The translations under genes were made by a program, and so were the position numbers. Under the pieces are notes generated by a model. That model was not told the DNA's origin. It was given only the letters and a program-made list of their open reading frames with translations, and made no database searches. From contig NZ_CP089593.1 of NCBI RefSeq assembly GCF_021249405.1, positions 2,232,001-2,296,000 on the forward strand: a stretch of DNA of 64,000 bases. The letters run 5' to 3'. Position 1 is the stretch's first letter. Every line of letters begins with the position of its first letter. Shown piece after piece: positions 18,673-26,836 of this stretch. This stretch comes from Halobacterium zhouii (GTDB taxonomy: Archaea > Halobacteriota > Halobacteria > Halobacteriales > Halobacteriaceae).

Positions 18673-19760
18673 ACGCTCTCGAGTGTCGAGCCTGTAGTCG
18701 GACGTACGAGTCCGGCACGGACGAGCCGTGGCGCTGTGAGTGCGGGCACGCACTCGACTTCGCGGAGCGTCCATTGCCAGCAGACAGCGAACCCAACGTC
18801 GACCCACGCGACGGCCTGTGGGCGTTCGACGAGTTCCTGCCGGTCGGCCAGGAGGTGACGCTCGGCGAGGGGTGGACGCCGCTCGCGGACGCCCCGGAGT
18901 GGGACGCCCAGTTCAAACTCGACTACGTGTTCCCGTCGGGGAGTTTCAAGGACCGCGGCGCGGCGCTCACGCTCTCCCGTGCGGCCGAGTTGGGTGTCGA
19001 GCGCGTCGTCGAGGACTCCTCGGGGAACGCGGGCGCGGCCATCGCCCAGTACGCCGCGCGCGCCGGCATCGACGCCGAAATATACGTGCCCGCGTCGGTC
19101 AAGTCCTCGAAACTCGACGCCATCGAGGCGGCGGGCGCCACACCGGTCCGGGTCGAGGGGAGTCGGCAGGACGTGACGGACGCGTGCATCCAGGAATCCG
19201 TCGGCGGGGACGCGTGGTACGCGAGCCACGCGTGGAACCCGGCGTTCTACGCGGGGACGGCGACGTTCGCGCTGGAACTCGCGGCCCAGCGCGACTGGTC
19301 GGTGCCGGACGCAGTCGTGTTGCCGCTGGGCCACGGCACGCTGTTCCTCGGCGCGTACCGCGGATTCCGCGCGCTCCACGACGCCGAGTGGACGGACTCG
19401 ATGCCGCGACTGCTTGGTGTGCAGGCCGAGGGCGTCGCGCCCATCGTCGATGCGCGCGACGGCGGCGCGGGGCGGGGGAGCGACGAGGCAGCGAACGACG
19501 CCGCGGACGGCATCCAGATCCGGAAGCCGGCGCGTCTGGACCAGGTGCTCGACGCCATCGAGGACACTGGCGGCGACGCCATCGCGTGCTCGGAGGCGGC
19601 AACCGAGGACGCGCTCGCCGCGCTCGGGGAACGCGGGTTCTACGTCGAACCGACGAGCGCCGTCGCCGTCGCCGGCCTGGAGGCGTACCGCGAGCGCGGC
19701 GCCATCGACCCGGACGAGGACGTCTCCGTGGCGCTCACGGGGAGCGGACTGAAGACGTGA
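18669..19760 (+). CDS. Threonine synthase-like PLP enzyme
   Basis: 363-residue fold type II PLP enzyme. An N-terminal zinc-ribbon-like segment (CRACSRTY, WRCECG) precedes the catalytic domain, as in many archaeal threonine synthases. The PLP lysine is in SGSFKDRGAAL; VEDSSGNAGAAIAQYAARAG and the late ALTGSGLKT complete the active site. The start overlaps the deacylase stop. It could be a true threonine synthase or a paralogue acting on another phosphorylated or acylated substrate; the operon context with a deacylase and a NUDIX enzyme is not that of threonine synthesis. Confidence 0.82.
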   Translation: MNALECRACSRTYESGTDEPWRCECGHALDFAERPLPADSEPNVDPRDGLWAFDEFLPVGQEVTLGEGWTPLADAPEWDAQFKLDYVFPSGSFKDRGAALTLSRAAELGVERVVEDSSGNAGAAIAQYAARAGIDAEIYVPASVKSSKLDAIEAAGATPVRVEGSRQDVTDACIQESVGGDAWYASHAWNPAFYAGTATFALELAAQRDWSVPDAVVLPLGHGTLFLGAYRGFRALHDAEWTDSMPRLLGVQAEGVAPIVDARDGGAGRGSDEAANDAADGIQIRKPARLDQVLDAIEDTGGDAIACSEAATEDALAALGERGFYVEPTSAVAVAGLEAYRERGAIDPDEDVSVALTGSGLKT

Positions 19761-20275
19761 TTCCGGACTACTGCCCGCACTGCGGGACCGAACTCGGCGA
19801 ACGGGACGTCGAGGGCCGCGTGCGGAAGTGGTGTTCGACGTGCGAGCGGCCGGTGTACCGGAACGCGGTGCCGTGCGGGGACGTCACCGTAGTCGACGGC
19901 GAGCGTGCGCTGCTCGTCCAACGGGGTGTGCCGCCCGGCGAGGGCGAGTGGTCGATTCCCGGCGGCCACCTGGAAGTCGACGAGGAACCGCGCGTCGGTG
20001 CTGCCCGCGAGTTGCGCGAGGAGACGGGTGTGGTCGCCGAACCGGACGCGCTGACGCTTCTGGAGACGACACAACTCGAGCCGTACGGGGAGAAACACGT
20101 CGTGTCGACTGCGTACGCCGTCGGTGCGGACGCGGTGCGCGGGACGGCTATCGCCGGTTCCGACGCGACTGCAGTCGAGTGGGTGGCACGCGGGGACCTC
20201 GATGGCCGGGAGACCAGGCAGCACGTCGAGCGGCGAGTGGACGCGGCGGTTGCCGCGGTCTGCGAGACTGAATGA
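19757..20275 (+). CDS. NUDIX hydrolase with zinc ribbon
   Basis: 172 residues, starting at a GTG whose last bases form the upstream stop (GTGA). An N-terminal zinc ribbon (CPHCGTEL, WCSTCERP) is followed by a complete Nudix box, GGHLEVDEEPRVGAAREL then REETGV, at about 75-98. Zinc-ribbon NUDIX enzymes include NADH pyrophosphatase-like proteins, but the substrate is not evident. It is the third gene of the coupled operon starting at 17713. Confidence 0.87.
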   Translation: MIPDYCPHCGTELGERDVEGRVRKWCSTCERPVYRNAVPCGDVTVVDGERALLVQRGVPPGEGEWSIPGGHLEVDEEPRVGAARELREETGVVAEPDALTLLETTQLEPYGEKHVVSTAYAVGADAVRGTAIAGSDATAVEWVARGDLDGRETRQHVERRVDAAVAAVCETE

Positions 20276-20426
20276 GCGACTGGTCGGGCCACCGTCCCCC
20301 GTAGAACCGCGGAGACTACACGAACACCCAGAATTTACAGATACATCGGTCAGAAACAATCACCAGCAGGCACGAGAAGATACATACGCGGGGGAACCAA
20401 TCACACTCGCGAAGACCAACTGACAC

Positions 20427-21194
20427 ATGCTTCCAGCCGAGCGCAAGCGGGTGATCGTCGAACTGGTGTCAGAACACGACGGCTGTTCCGTCGATGACCT
20501 CGCGGACGACCTCGAATACTCGAAGGCGACCATCCGGCGCGACCTCCGGGAACTCGAGGACGACGAGCTCATCGAACGGTCCCACGGCGGCGCCGTCCCG
20601 GTCACGACCATCGGGAAAGAGCAGACGTACGGCCAGAAGGAGGTCCAGAATCTGGAGATCAAGCGCGCCATCGCCGGCCGCGCCGTCGAAGAGATATCGG
20701 AGGGACAGGTCGTGTTCTTCGACGCGGGCACGACGACGATGCAGGTCGCGAAGCGCGCCTCGGAAGACGGGTCGTTCCTCGGCGTGACGAACTCGCCGCC
20801 GCTCGCGCTCGAAGTCGGCCTGGCGGACGCGTCGGTGAAACTCACCGGCGGAACGCTCCGGCCGAAGACCCAGTCGCTCGTCGGGCCGTCCGCCGAGCGG
20901 TTCCTGGAGCGGATGCACTTCGACCAGTTGTTCCTCGGCACGAACAGCGTCGACTGCGACGCCGGATGTACCACCCCCAACGAAGAGGAGGCCCAGATGA
21001 AGGCAAAGATGGTGGAACGCGCGGAGCGCGTCGTCCTCGTCGCCGACGAGACGAAACTCGGCGAGCGGAGTTTCGTCCAGTTCGCGAATCTGGCGGACCT
21101 CGACCTGTTCGTCACCGACGCGACGCTCACGGGCGAACGACGCGAGGCGTTCGAATCGGCAGGCGTGACCATCGCCGACGAGGTCCAGCCGTGA
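20427..21194 (+). CDS. glpR: GlpR, DeoR-family repressor of fructose metabolism
   Basis: 255 residues: DeoR-type winged helix (about 5-57, CSVDDLADDLEYSKATIRRD) and a C-terminal sugar-phosphate sensor domain (about 75-240, including VVFFDAGTTTMQVAKRA and KLTGGTLRPKTQSLVG). In Haloferax, GlpR directly represses fructose and glycerol genes and lies upstream of pfkB, as it does here. Its stop overlaps the pfkB GTG start, so both are co-translated. The inducer is inferred to be a fructose-derived phosphate. Confidence 0.93.
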   Translation: MLPAERKRVIVELVSEHDGCSVDDLADDLEYSKATIRRDLRELEDDELIERSHGGAVPVTTIGKEQTYGQKEVQNLEIKRAIAGRAVEEISEGQVVFFDAGTTTMQVAKRASEDGSFLGVTNSPPLALEVGLADASVKLTGGTLRPKTQSLVGPSAERFLERMHFDQLFLGTNSVDCDAGCTTPNEEEAQMKAKMVERAERVVLVADETKLGERSFVQFANLADLDLFVTDATLTGERREAFESAGVTIADEVQP

Positions 21195-22099
21195 TTCTTA
21201 CGCTCACGCTCAACCCGGCCGTCGACCACACGGCGCGCGTCGACGAGGCGCTCACGCCGGACGCGATACACCGCGCCGACGACGCCCAGTTCGACCCCGG
21301 CGGCAAGGGCATCAACGTCTCCGAGTACCTGCTCGAACTCGGCACCGAAACCGTGGCGACCGGTCCCGTCGGCGGGTTCACGGGCGAGTTCCTCCGGAGC
21401 AACCTCGCGGAACTCGGCGTTCCGACGGACTTCGTCGACGTGGACGGCCGAACGCGGCTGAACACGACTGTTCTCGCGGACGGCGAGGAGTACAAACTCA
21501 ACCACCGCGGACCGACGCTCTCTGAAGACGCGGTCGACGACCTCCTCGACACGATGACCGAGTGGGCGCCCGACGTTGTCGTGGTCGCGGGGTCGCTCCC
21601 GCCGGGCGTCAGCCCGAGTGACGTCGACCATCTCGCGGCCGCGGGCGACTGGGAGACGTTCGTGGACGTGGACGGCGAGACGATGCAGGCTCTGGACGCG
21701 TCCTACGCGGGTTGTAAGCCGAACCGGCAGGAACTCGCGGCGGCGACTGGCCGCGCCGTCGACGACCTGGAGGGCTGTCTCGCCGCCGCCAGGGACCTCC
21801 AGTCCCGCGGGTTCGAGCGGGTCGTTGCGTCCCTGGGCGGCGACGGCGCCGTGATGGTGACGCCGACGGCCACGTACTACGCGCCGGCCCTCGACGTCGA
21901 CGTCGTGGACACCGTGAGCGCGGGAGACTCGCTCTTCGCAGGCGTGCTCTCGGCGCTCGTGGCGGGCGAGTCCGACCGGGTGGCGCTCGAAACCGGCGTC
22001 GCCGTCGCCGCGCGCGCCGTCTCGGTGCCGGGAACAGTCGTGCCGACACTCGGCGGCATCGAGCGGGATGTCGAACGCGTGTCCGTTTCTGAGTACTGA
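21191..22099 (+). CDS. pfkB: 1-Phosphofructokinase (PfkB family)
   Basis: 302-residue ribokinase-fold kinase that converts fructose 1-phosphate, the product of the fructose PTS, into fructose 1,6-bisphosphate. Motifs: LNPAVDHT at the N-terminus, DPGGKGINVSEYL (substrate-binding GG), VVAGSLPPGVS and the catalytic VSAGDSLFAGVLSALV near 250, whose Asp is the base. The GTG start is embedded in the glpR stop. Context fixes the substrate better than sequence alone. Confidence 0.93.
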   Translation: MILTLTLNPAVDHTARVDEALTPDAIHRADDAQFDPGGKGINVSEYLLELGTETVATGPVGGFTGEFLRSNLAELGVPTDFVDVDGRTRLNTTVLADGEEYKLNHRGPTLSEDAVDDLLDTMTEWAPDVVVVAGSLPPGVSPSDVDHLAAAGDWETFVDVDGETMQALDASYAGCKPNRQELAAATGRAVDDLEGCLAAARDLQSRGFERVVASLGGDGAVMVTPTATYYAPALDVDVVDTVSAGDSLFAGVLSALVAGESDRVALETGVAVAARAVSVPGTVVPTLGGIERDVERVSVSEY

Positions 22100-22170
22100 G
22101 TAGACGGCTGCCTGGTTCCTGTTTTCTACTGGAAACCACCTGCTTTTGGCGATGTTACGAGCGTATGCGG

Positions 22171-22202
22171 TCAAAAACAAACGTATTCGAAAGTATTTTT
22201 GA
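22171..22202. promoter_or_regulatory. Candidate promoter/operator upstream of ptfC
   Basis: An AT-rich segment with a perfect 7-base inverted repeat TCAAAAA (22171-22177) and TTTTTGA (22196-22202). The right arm overlaps a TATA-like GTATTTTTG about 35-40 bases upstream of the ptfC ATG, preceded by a BRE-like CGAAA. A repressor such as GlpR could bind here, but no known GlpR motif was matched. Confidence 0.4.
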
Positions 22203-22233
22203 ATGTGTCAGTAATTACCGTGATAGAGCATCA

Positions 22234-23370
22234 ATGGCAGCGAGAGACACCGCGGAAAGCGCGCTTTCCTCACACGTAACGTCAGTGAAAGAGGACCTCA
22301 TGACAGGGGTCTCGTTCATGATACCGTTCGTCACCATCGGCGGTATCTTCCTGGCCCTCGGCTACGCGGTCGGGAACACGGAACAGGTGTTCTCGAACAC
22401 CGGTTCGCTGGGCTGGTTCCTCGCACAGATGGGGGTCGCGGGCCTCACCATCATGGTGCCCATCCTCGGCGCGTACATCGCGTACGCCATCGCGGACCGA
22501 CCGGGCCTCGCACCCGGCTTCCTGCTCGCGTACATCATCCAACAGGGCAACGTCGTCGCCGCCGCCGGCGAAGTAGTCGGCATCAGTGGCGGCCAGGCGG
22601 GCGCCGGCTACCTCGGCGCGCTCGTCGCCGGCCTGCTCGCCGGATACGTCGCACGCGCGATCAAGAACCTCGACGTTCCGAGCGCCATCGAACCGATGAT
22701 GCCGGTACTCATCATCCCCGTCGCGACGACGGCCATCCTGTTCCCTATCGTGCTGTTCGTGCTCGGCGTTCCCGTCGCAATGGCGAACGCCGCACTCACC
22801 GACTTCCTCTCGGGGATGCAGGGCTCACAGGCGCTCGTCGTGGGCGCCATCCTCGGCGGGATGATGGCCTTCGACATGGGCGGCCCCGTCAACAAAGTCG
22901 CGTACGTGTTCGCGGTCGGCCTCCTCAGTGAGGGCGTCGCCGGACCGATGGCCGCCGTGATGATTGGGGGGATGATTCCGCCCATCGGGATGGCCATCTC
23001 GAACTTCGTCGCGCCCCACAAGTACGCTGAGGAGATGTACGAGAACGGCAAGAGCGGCGTCATCCTCGGCGCCTCGTTCATCACCGAGGGAGCCATCCCG
23101 TACGCGGCCGCCGACCCCCTTCGCGTCATCCCAAGCATCGTCGCCGGGAGTGCGGTGGGTGGCGCGCTGTCGATGGCGCTCGGCGTCACGATGCCCGCCC
23201 CGCACGGCGGCATCTTCGTCGTGCCGCTCTCGAACAAGCCGTTCGTGTTCCTCGGTTGCATCCTCCTCGGTTCCCTGGTGACCGCCGTCGTCGCAACGGC
23301 CGTCAAGCCCGACTACGACGCCCGCGTCGCCTCCGAGGAAGTCGCCGCCGACGCTGAAGCCACCGACTGA
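22234..23370 (+). CDS. ptfC: Fructose PTS EIIC permease
   Basis: 378-residue membrane component that moves fructose across the membrane during phosphorylation. About nine membrane segments. The signature region GASFITEGAIPYAAADPLRV near 290 carries the conserved Glu of fructose-class EIIC. The start is ATG 22234 (MAARDTAESALSSHVTSVKE); an ATG at 22165 lies upstream of the TATA-like element and is unlikely. First gene of the PTS operon, in the same orientation as glpR-pfkB and in the same gene order as the Haloferax fructose locus. Confidence 0.94.
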   Translation: MAARDTAESALSSHVTSVKEDLMTGVSFMIPFVTIGGIFLALGYAVGNTEQVFSNTGSLGWFLAQMGVAGLTIMVPILGAYIAYAIADRPGLAPGFLLAYIIQQGNVVAAAGEVVGISGGQAGAGYLGALVAGLLAGYVARAIKNLDVPSAIEPMMPVLIIPVATTAILFPIVLFVLGVPVAMANAALTDFLSGMQGSQALVVGAILGGMMAFDMGGPVNKVAYVFAVGLLSEGVAGPMAAVMIGGMIPPIGMAISNFVAPHKYAEEMYENGKSGVILGASFITEGAIPYAAADPLRVIPSIVAGSAVGGALSMALGVTMPAPHGGIFVVPLSNKPFVFLGCILLGSLVTAVVATAVKPDYDARVASEEVAADAEATD

Positions 23371-23409
23371 ACGTCACTCCCTTACCGCTCCCCGTAAATT
23401 CACACGACA

Positions 23410-23874
23410 ATGGACGACGCCGAACTTCAGGAGATTCTCGCCGACGACCACGTATCGCTCGCTGAACCACCGGCCGAAAAGACAGCGTGTATCGAGTACC
23501 TCCTCGACCTGCTCGTGGACGCCGGTCGCGTCACTGACCGGGAGCAGGCGCTCGCGGACCTCATGGAGCGCGAATCCCAGACGACGACCGGCGTCGGGCA
23601 CGGCGTCGGCATCCCACACGCGAAGACCGCCGGCGTCGACGAACCGTCCGTCGCGTTCACCCGTTCGAGTGAGGGCGTCGACTTCGGCGCGATGGACGGC
23701 GAACCCGCAACGCTCGTGTTCATGATTCTCGTGCCCGAGGACGCCGGCGAACGACACCTCTCTATCCTCAGTTCGCTCTCGCGCGCACTTGTCCACGACG
23801 AGACGAGGGAATCACTCCACGAAACCGAGTCTCCGGCCGACGTGCGCGCCGCGCTCGGCGAGGTGGTGGCGTGA
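23410..23874 (+). CDS. ptfA: Fructose PTS EIIA
   Basis: 154-residue cytoplasmic phosphocarrier that accepts phosphate from HPr and passes it to EIIB. The phosphorylated His is in GHGVGIPHAKTAGVD (about 62-76), the fructose/mannitol EIIA signature. The stop overlaps the GTG start of ptsH. Confidence 0.95.
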   Translation: MDDAELQEILADDHVSLAEPPAEKTACIEYLLDLLVDAGRVTDREQALADLMERESQTTTGVGHGVGIPHAKTAGVDEPSVAFTRSSEGVDFGAMDGEPATLVFMILVPEDAGERHLSILSSLSRALVHDETRESLHETESPADVRAALGEVVA

Positions 23875-24149
23875 CCGACCGCGTCGTCACCGTCGTCCCG
23901 GAGGCCGGCCTGCACGCCCGGCCCGCCTCGGAGTTTGTAGAGACCGCCAACGAGTTCGACGGCGACATCCGAATCGCGACCGTCGGCGACGGTGACCCGG
24001 TGGACGCCCGGAGTATGCTCGGCGTCACGAGCCTCGGCGTCGAGTCCGGCGAGGACGTCCGCATCAGCGCCGAGGGCGGGGACGCGGAGGCGGCGATCGA
24101 CGCGCTCGAGGGCGTCCTCTCCACGCCCGAGAACGGGGGTGGCGACTGA
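23871..24149 (+). CDS. ptsH: PTS phosphocarrier HPr
   Basis: 92 residues. Phosphorylated by EI on the His of GLHARPASEFV (about 13-23), then donates to EIIA. MLGVTSLGVESGEDVRISAE is the usual second helix region. The regulatory serine motif of Gram-positive HPr is only loosely matched (SMLGV). Starts at a GTG overlapping the ptfA stop. Confidence 0.95.
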   Translation: MTDRVVTVVPEAGLHARPASEFVETANEFDGDIRIATVGDGDPVDARSMLGVTSLGVESGEDVRISAEGGDAEAAIDALEGVLSTPENGGGD

Positions 24150-24151
24150 CG

Positions 24152-25843
24152 GTGCGGTCCCTGGAGGGCGTCGGAACGACGCCGCTGGCGGGCGTCGGGA
24201 CGGTGGTGTGGTACGAGGACGACGGTGAACTTGGGGACCCGCCCGACCCGGCGACCGTCGACCCGAAGACGGAGCGCGAGCGCTTCGCGTCGGCGCAGGA
24301 GCAGGCGGTCGCGGAGCTCGAACGCGAGCGCGAGCAGACTGCCGACGCCGTCGGCGAGGAAGAGGCCGCAGTGTTCGACGCCCACGCGCAGTTCGTCGAG
24401 GACCCCCAGCTCGCGGACGGCGTCGAAGCGGCCATCGACGACGGTCTTCCCGCCGAACACGCCGTCTACGAGGCGCTCGGCGAGCACGTCGATCGCTTCG
24501 AGTCGATGGACGGCCGGATGGCAGAACGCGCTGACGACCTGCGCGACGTCCGGGACCGACTCGTCCGCATCCTCACTGATGGTGAGCGCGTCGACCTCGG
24601 CGCGCTCCCAGAGGACGCGGTGTTGCTCGCGGAGCGACTCACGCCGAGCGACACCGCCGCCCTCGACCCGGAGCGCGTCGCCGGCTTCGCGACCGCAACG
24701 GGCGGACGGACCTCTCACGCCGCTATCTTCGCTCGGTCACTCGCCATCCCCGCCGTCGTCGGCGTTGGCGACGACCTGCACGGAATCGAGGACGGCGCGA
24801 CGGTCGTGGTCGACGGCGAGCGGGGCCTCGTGACGACGAACCCGGACGAGGAGACCCGCGCCCGTGCCGCCGAAACCGACACTGCGGACGTCATCGAGCG
24901 CTCCGTGGAGACCGCGGACGGCAAACCGGTCGAGGTGGCCGCGAACCTCGGGACGCCGGCGGAGATCGAGGGCGCCGTCGCCCGCGGCGCTGACGGCGTC
25001 GGCCTCCTCCGGACGGAGTTCCTCTTCATGGACCGTGAGGCGCCGCCGTCCGAGGACGAACAGCGCGAAGCGTACGAGTCGGTGTTGTCGGCGTTCCCGG
25101 ACGACCGGGTCGTCGTCCGGACGCTCGACGTCGGCGGCGACAAGCCGATTCCCTACCTCGACGCGCCCGACGAGGAGAACCCGTTCCTCGGGGAGCGCGG
25201 GGTTCGCCGCTCGCTCGGCCCGGACGCCGACCTCTTCGAGACGCAACTCCGCGCGCTCCTCCGCGCCGCCGGCAGCGAACACGGCGACGGACTGGCCGTC
25301 ATGTTCCCGCTGGTCTCGACCGTCGGGGAACTCGAGGCGGCACTCGACGCCGTGGAGCGAGTGGCCGGGGACCTCGAGGACGAGGGAATCGAGTACGCGA
25401 CGCCCGAACTGGGCGCGATGATAGAGACGCCGGCGGGCGCACTGGTCGCAGACGAACTCGGCGCGCGCGTCGACTTCCTCTCCATCGGCACGAACGACCT
25501 CGCGCAGTACGTGATGGCCGCCGCGCGGGACAACGACCGCGTCGCGGCGCTCCACGACCCCGCGCACCCGGCCGTCCTGCGGGCGATCCGGCGGACCGTC
25601 GAAGCGGGACACGCCCACGACTGCTGGGTCGGCATGTGCGGGGAGATGGCGGGCGACCCGGCCTACACGGAACTCCTCGTGGGACTCGGCCTCGACGAAC
25701 TGAGCATGAGTGCCGTGACCGCGCCTGCCGTCAAGGCGGGCGTGGCGGCGACCGACAGTCAGGACGCGAGCGACCTCGCAGCGCGGGCGCTCGCGGCCAG
25801 CACGAAAGACCAAGTAACCGACATCGTAACAAACACACAATGA
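24152..25843 (+). CDS. ptsI: PTS enzyme I (PEP-protein phosphotransferase)
   Basis: 563 residues; takes phosphate from phosphoenolpyruvate and passes it to HPr. The active His is in TGGRTSHAAIFARSLAIPAV (about 182-201). PEP-binding domain features: GVGLLRTEFLFMDR, VVVRTLDVGGDKPIPYL, and the C-terminal IGTNDLAQYVMAAARDN and WVGMCGEMAGDP, whose Cys is the active-site Cys. GTG start two bases after the ptsH stop. The stop overlaps the ptfB start. Confidence 0.96.
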   Translation: MRSLEGVGTTPLAGVGTVVWYEDDGELGDPPDPATVDPKTERERFASAQEQAVAELEREREQTADAVGEEEAAVFDAHAQFVEDPQLADGVEAAIDDGLPAEHAVYEALGEHVDRFESMDGRMAERADDLRDVRDRLVRILTDGERVDLGALPEDAVLLAERLTPSDTAALDPERVAGFATATGGRTSHAAIFARSLAIPAVVGVGDDLHGIEDGATVVVDGERGLVTTNPDEETRARAAETDTADVIERSVETADGKPVEVAANLGTPAEIEGAVARGADGVGLLRTEFLFMDREAPPSEDEQREAYESVLSAFPDDRVVVRTLDVGGDKPIPYLDAPDEENPFLGERGVRRSLGPDADLFETQLRALLRAAGSEHGDGLAVMFPLVSTVGELEAALDAVERVAGDLEDEGIEYATPELGAMIETPAGALVADELGARVDFLSIGTNDLAQYVMAAARDNDRVAALHDPAHPAVLRAIRRTVEAGHAHDCWVGMCGEMAGDPAYTELLVGLGLDELSMSAVTAPAVKAGVAATDSQDASDLAARALAASTKDQVTDIVTNTQ

Positions 25844-26271
25844 ATCTCGTCGCAGTCACGTCCTGTCCGACAGGTATCGCACACAGCCAGATGGCAGCAG
25901 AGAACCTCGAACAGACCGCCGACCGCCTCGGCCACGACATCAAGGTCGAGGTGCAGGGCGCCATGGGCACCGAGAACGAACTCACCGCGGACGAAATCGA
26001 CGACGCGGACGCCGTGATAATCGCGGCGGACACGTCAGTGAAGCGCGACCGCTTCCAGGGCAAACCGCTCATGAAGGGGACGGTAAAGGATGCAGTGAAC
26101 GACGCGGAACACCTCATCCAGGAGGCCAGCGCCGCCGAATCGGACGGTCAGACAGACGGCGAGGCGACCGACGGCGACACCCGGAGCAGTCGCCAGAACG
26201 CCAGCACGCGGTCGCGCGGCGGTGACCGCTCGAAGGGCCTGTTCGCGCGCCTGAAGCGACTGTTCTCGTAG
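25840..26271 (+). CDS. ptfB: Fructose PTS EIIB
   Basis: 143 residues. The phosphorylated Cys is in AVTSCPTGIAHSQMAAENLE at the N-terminus, typical of fructose EIIB. The EIIB fold ends near 100; a polar, Ser/Arg-rich tail (about 101-143) follows and ends in a basic helix, FARLKRLF, that might touch the membrane. The longer frame upstream belongs to the ptsI region. In Haloferax the next gene is fba (fructose-bisphosphate aldolase); it is absent here. Confidence 0.93.
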   Translation: MNLVAVTSCPTGIAHSQMAAENLEQTADRLGHDIKVEVQGAMGTENELTADEIDDADAVIIAADTSVKRDRFQGKPLMKGTVKDAVNDAEHLIQEASAAESDGQTDGEATDGDTRSSRQNASTRSRGGDRSKGLFARLKRLFS

Positions 26272-26390
26272 CCCTCTACAGGGGGGAGTGCTGTGACCCA
26301 CGCCCGCGGGTCTTCGAGCACCTATTCGCGGGTCGTCTGGCGCTGTCTGCGGCGGTGTTCGGTCGACGCCACCGGCCGGAAAATAGGGTG

Positions 26391-26439
26391 ACCGACTGTC
26401 GGGGATTACCGACTGTCGGGGATTACCGACTGTCGGATT
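26391..26439. repeat. 17-bp tandem repeat
   Basis: ACCGACTGTCGGGGATT at 26391-26407 and 26408-26424, then a shortened third copy ending 26439. Related GCCGACCGGYCA words occur beyond the next gene (26758-26845). Confidence 0.8.
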
Positions 26440-26461
26440 GGCCGGCCATCGGAGTGACCAA

Positions 26462-26680
26462 CTACCGGACAGTCTCGAGGTCGACGAACGCGTCGTCGTT
26501 CGCGGCGGTGACCCACGTCGTCACGAGGTCGTCCTCGGAGACGTCCGCCGGGAACAGTGTGCACTCCGCGCGGTCGTCGTACTCCTCGATCCGGCAGTCG
26601 AGTTTCGTCTCGACGAACGTGACCGAGTTCGTGGAGGCGGTGGCGGTGTCGGAGCGCCGTGGGTCGTCGCCAACGGTCAT
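26462..26680 (-). CDS. Small conserved haloarchaeal protein
   Basis: 72 residues, acidic. The core ECTLFPADVSEDDLVTTWVT and the closing DDAFVDLETVR match a pattern common to small haloarchaeal proteins (the DUF7511 type, from memory). A single domain, no membrane segment. Tandem repeats lie on its 3' side and related degenerate repeats on its 5' side. Function unknown. Confidence 0.7.
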   Translation of the reverse strand: MTVGDDPRRSDTATASTNSVTFVETKLDCRIEEYDDRAECTLFPADVSEDDLVTTWVTAANDDAFVDLETVR

Positions 26681-26836
26681 GGTTCAGAGTACGACACGAT
26701 TAGTAATAAAATATTGTGCGACAGTGTTAAGTGATAACGTGTTTCGTGGGTGGGCGGTTCGCCGACCGGTCATCGGCCAGGCGAGACGGAGGGTCGCCGA
26801 CCGGCCACCGCCCGAGGATGGCGGCGGGCCGACCGA

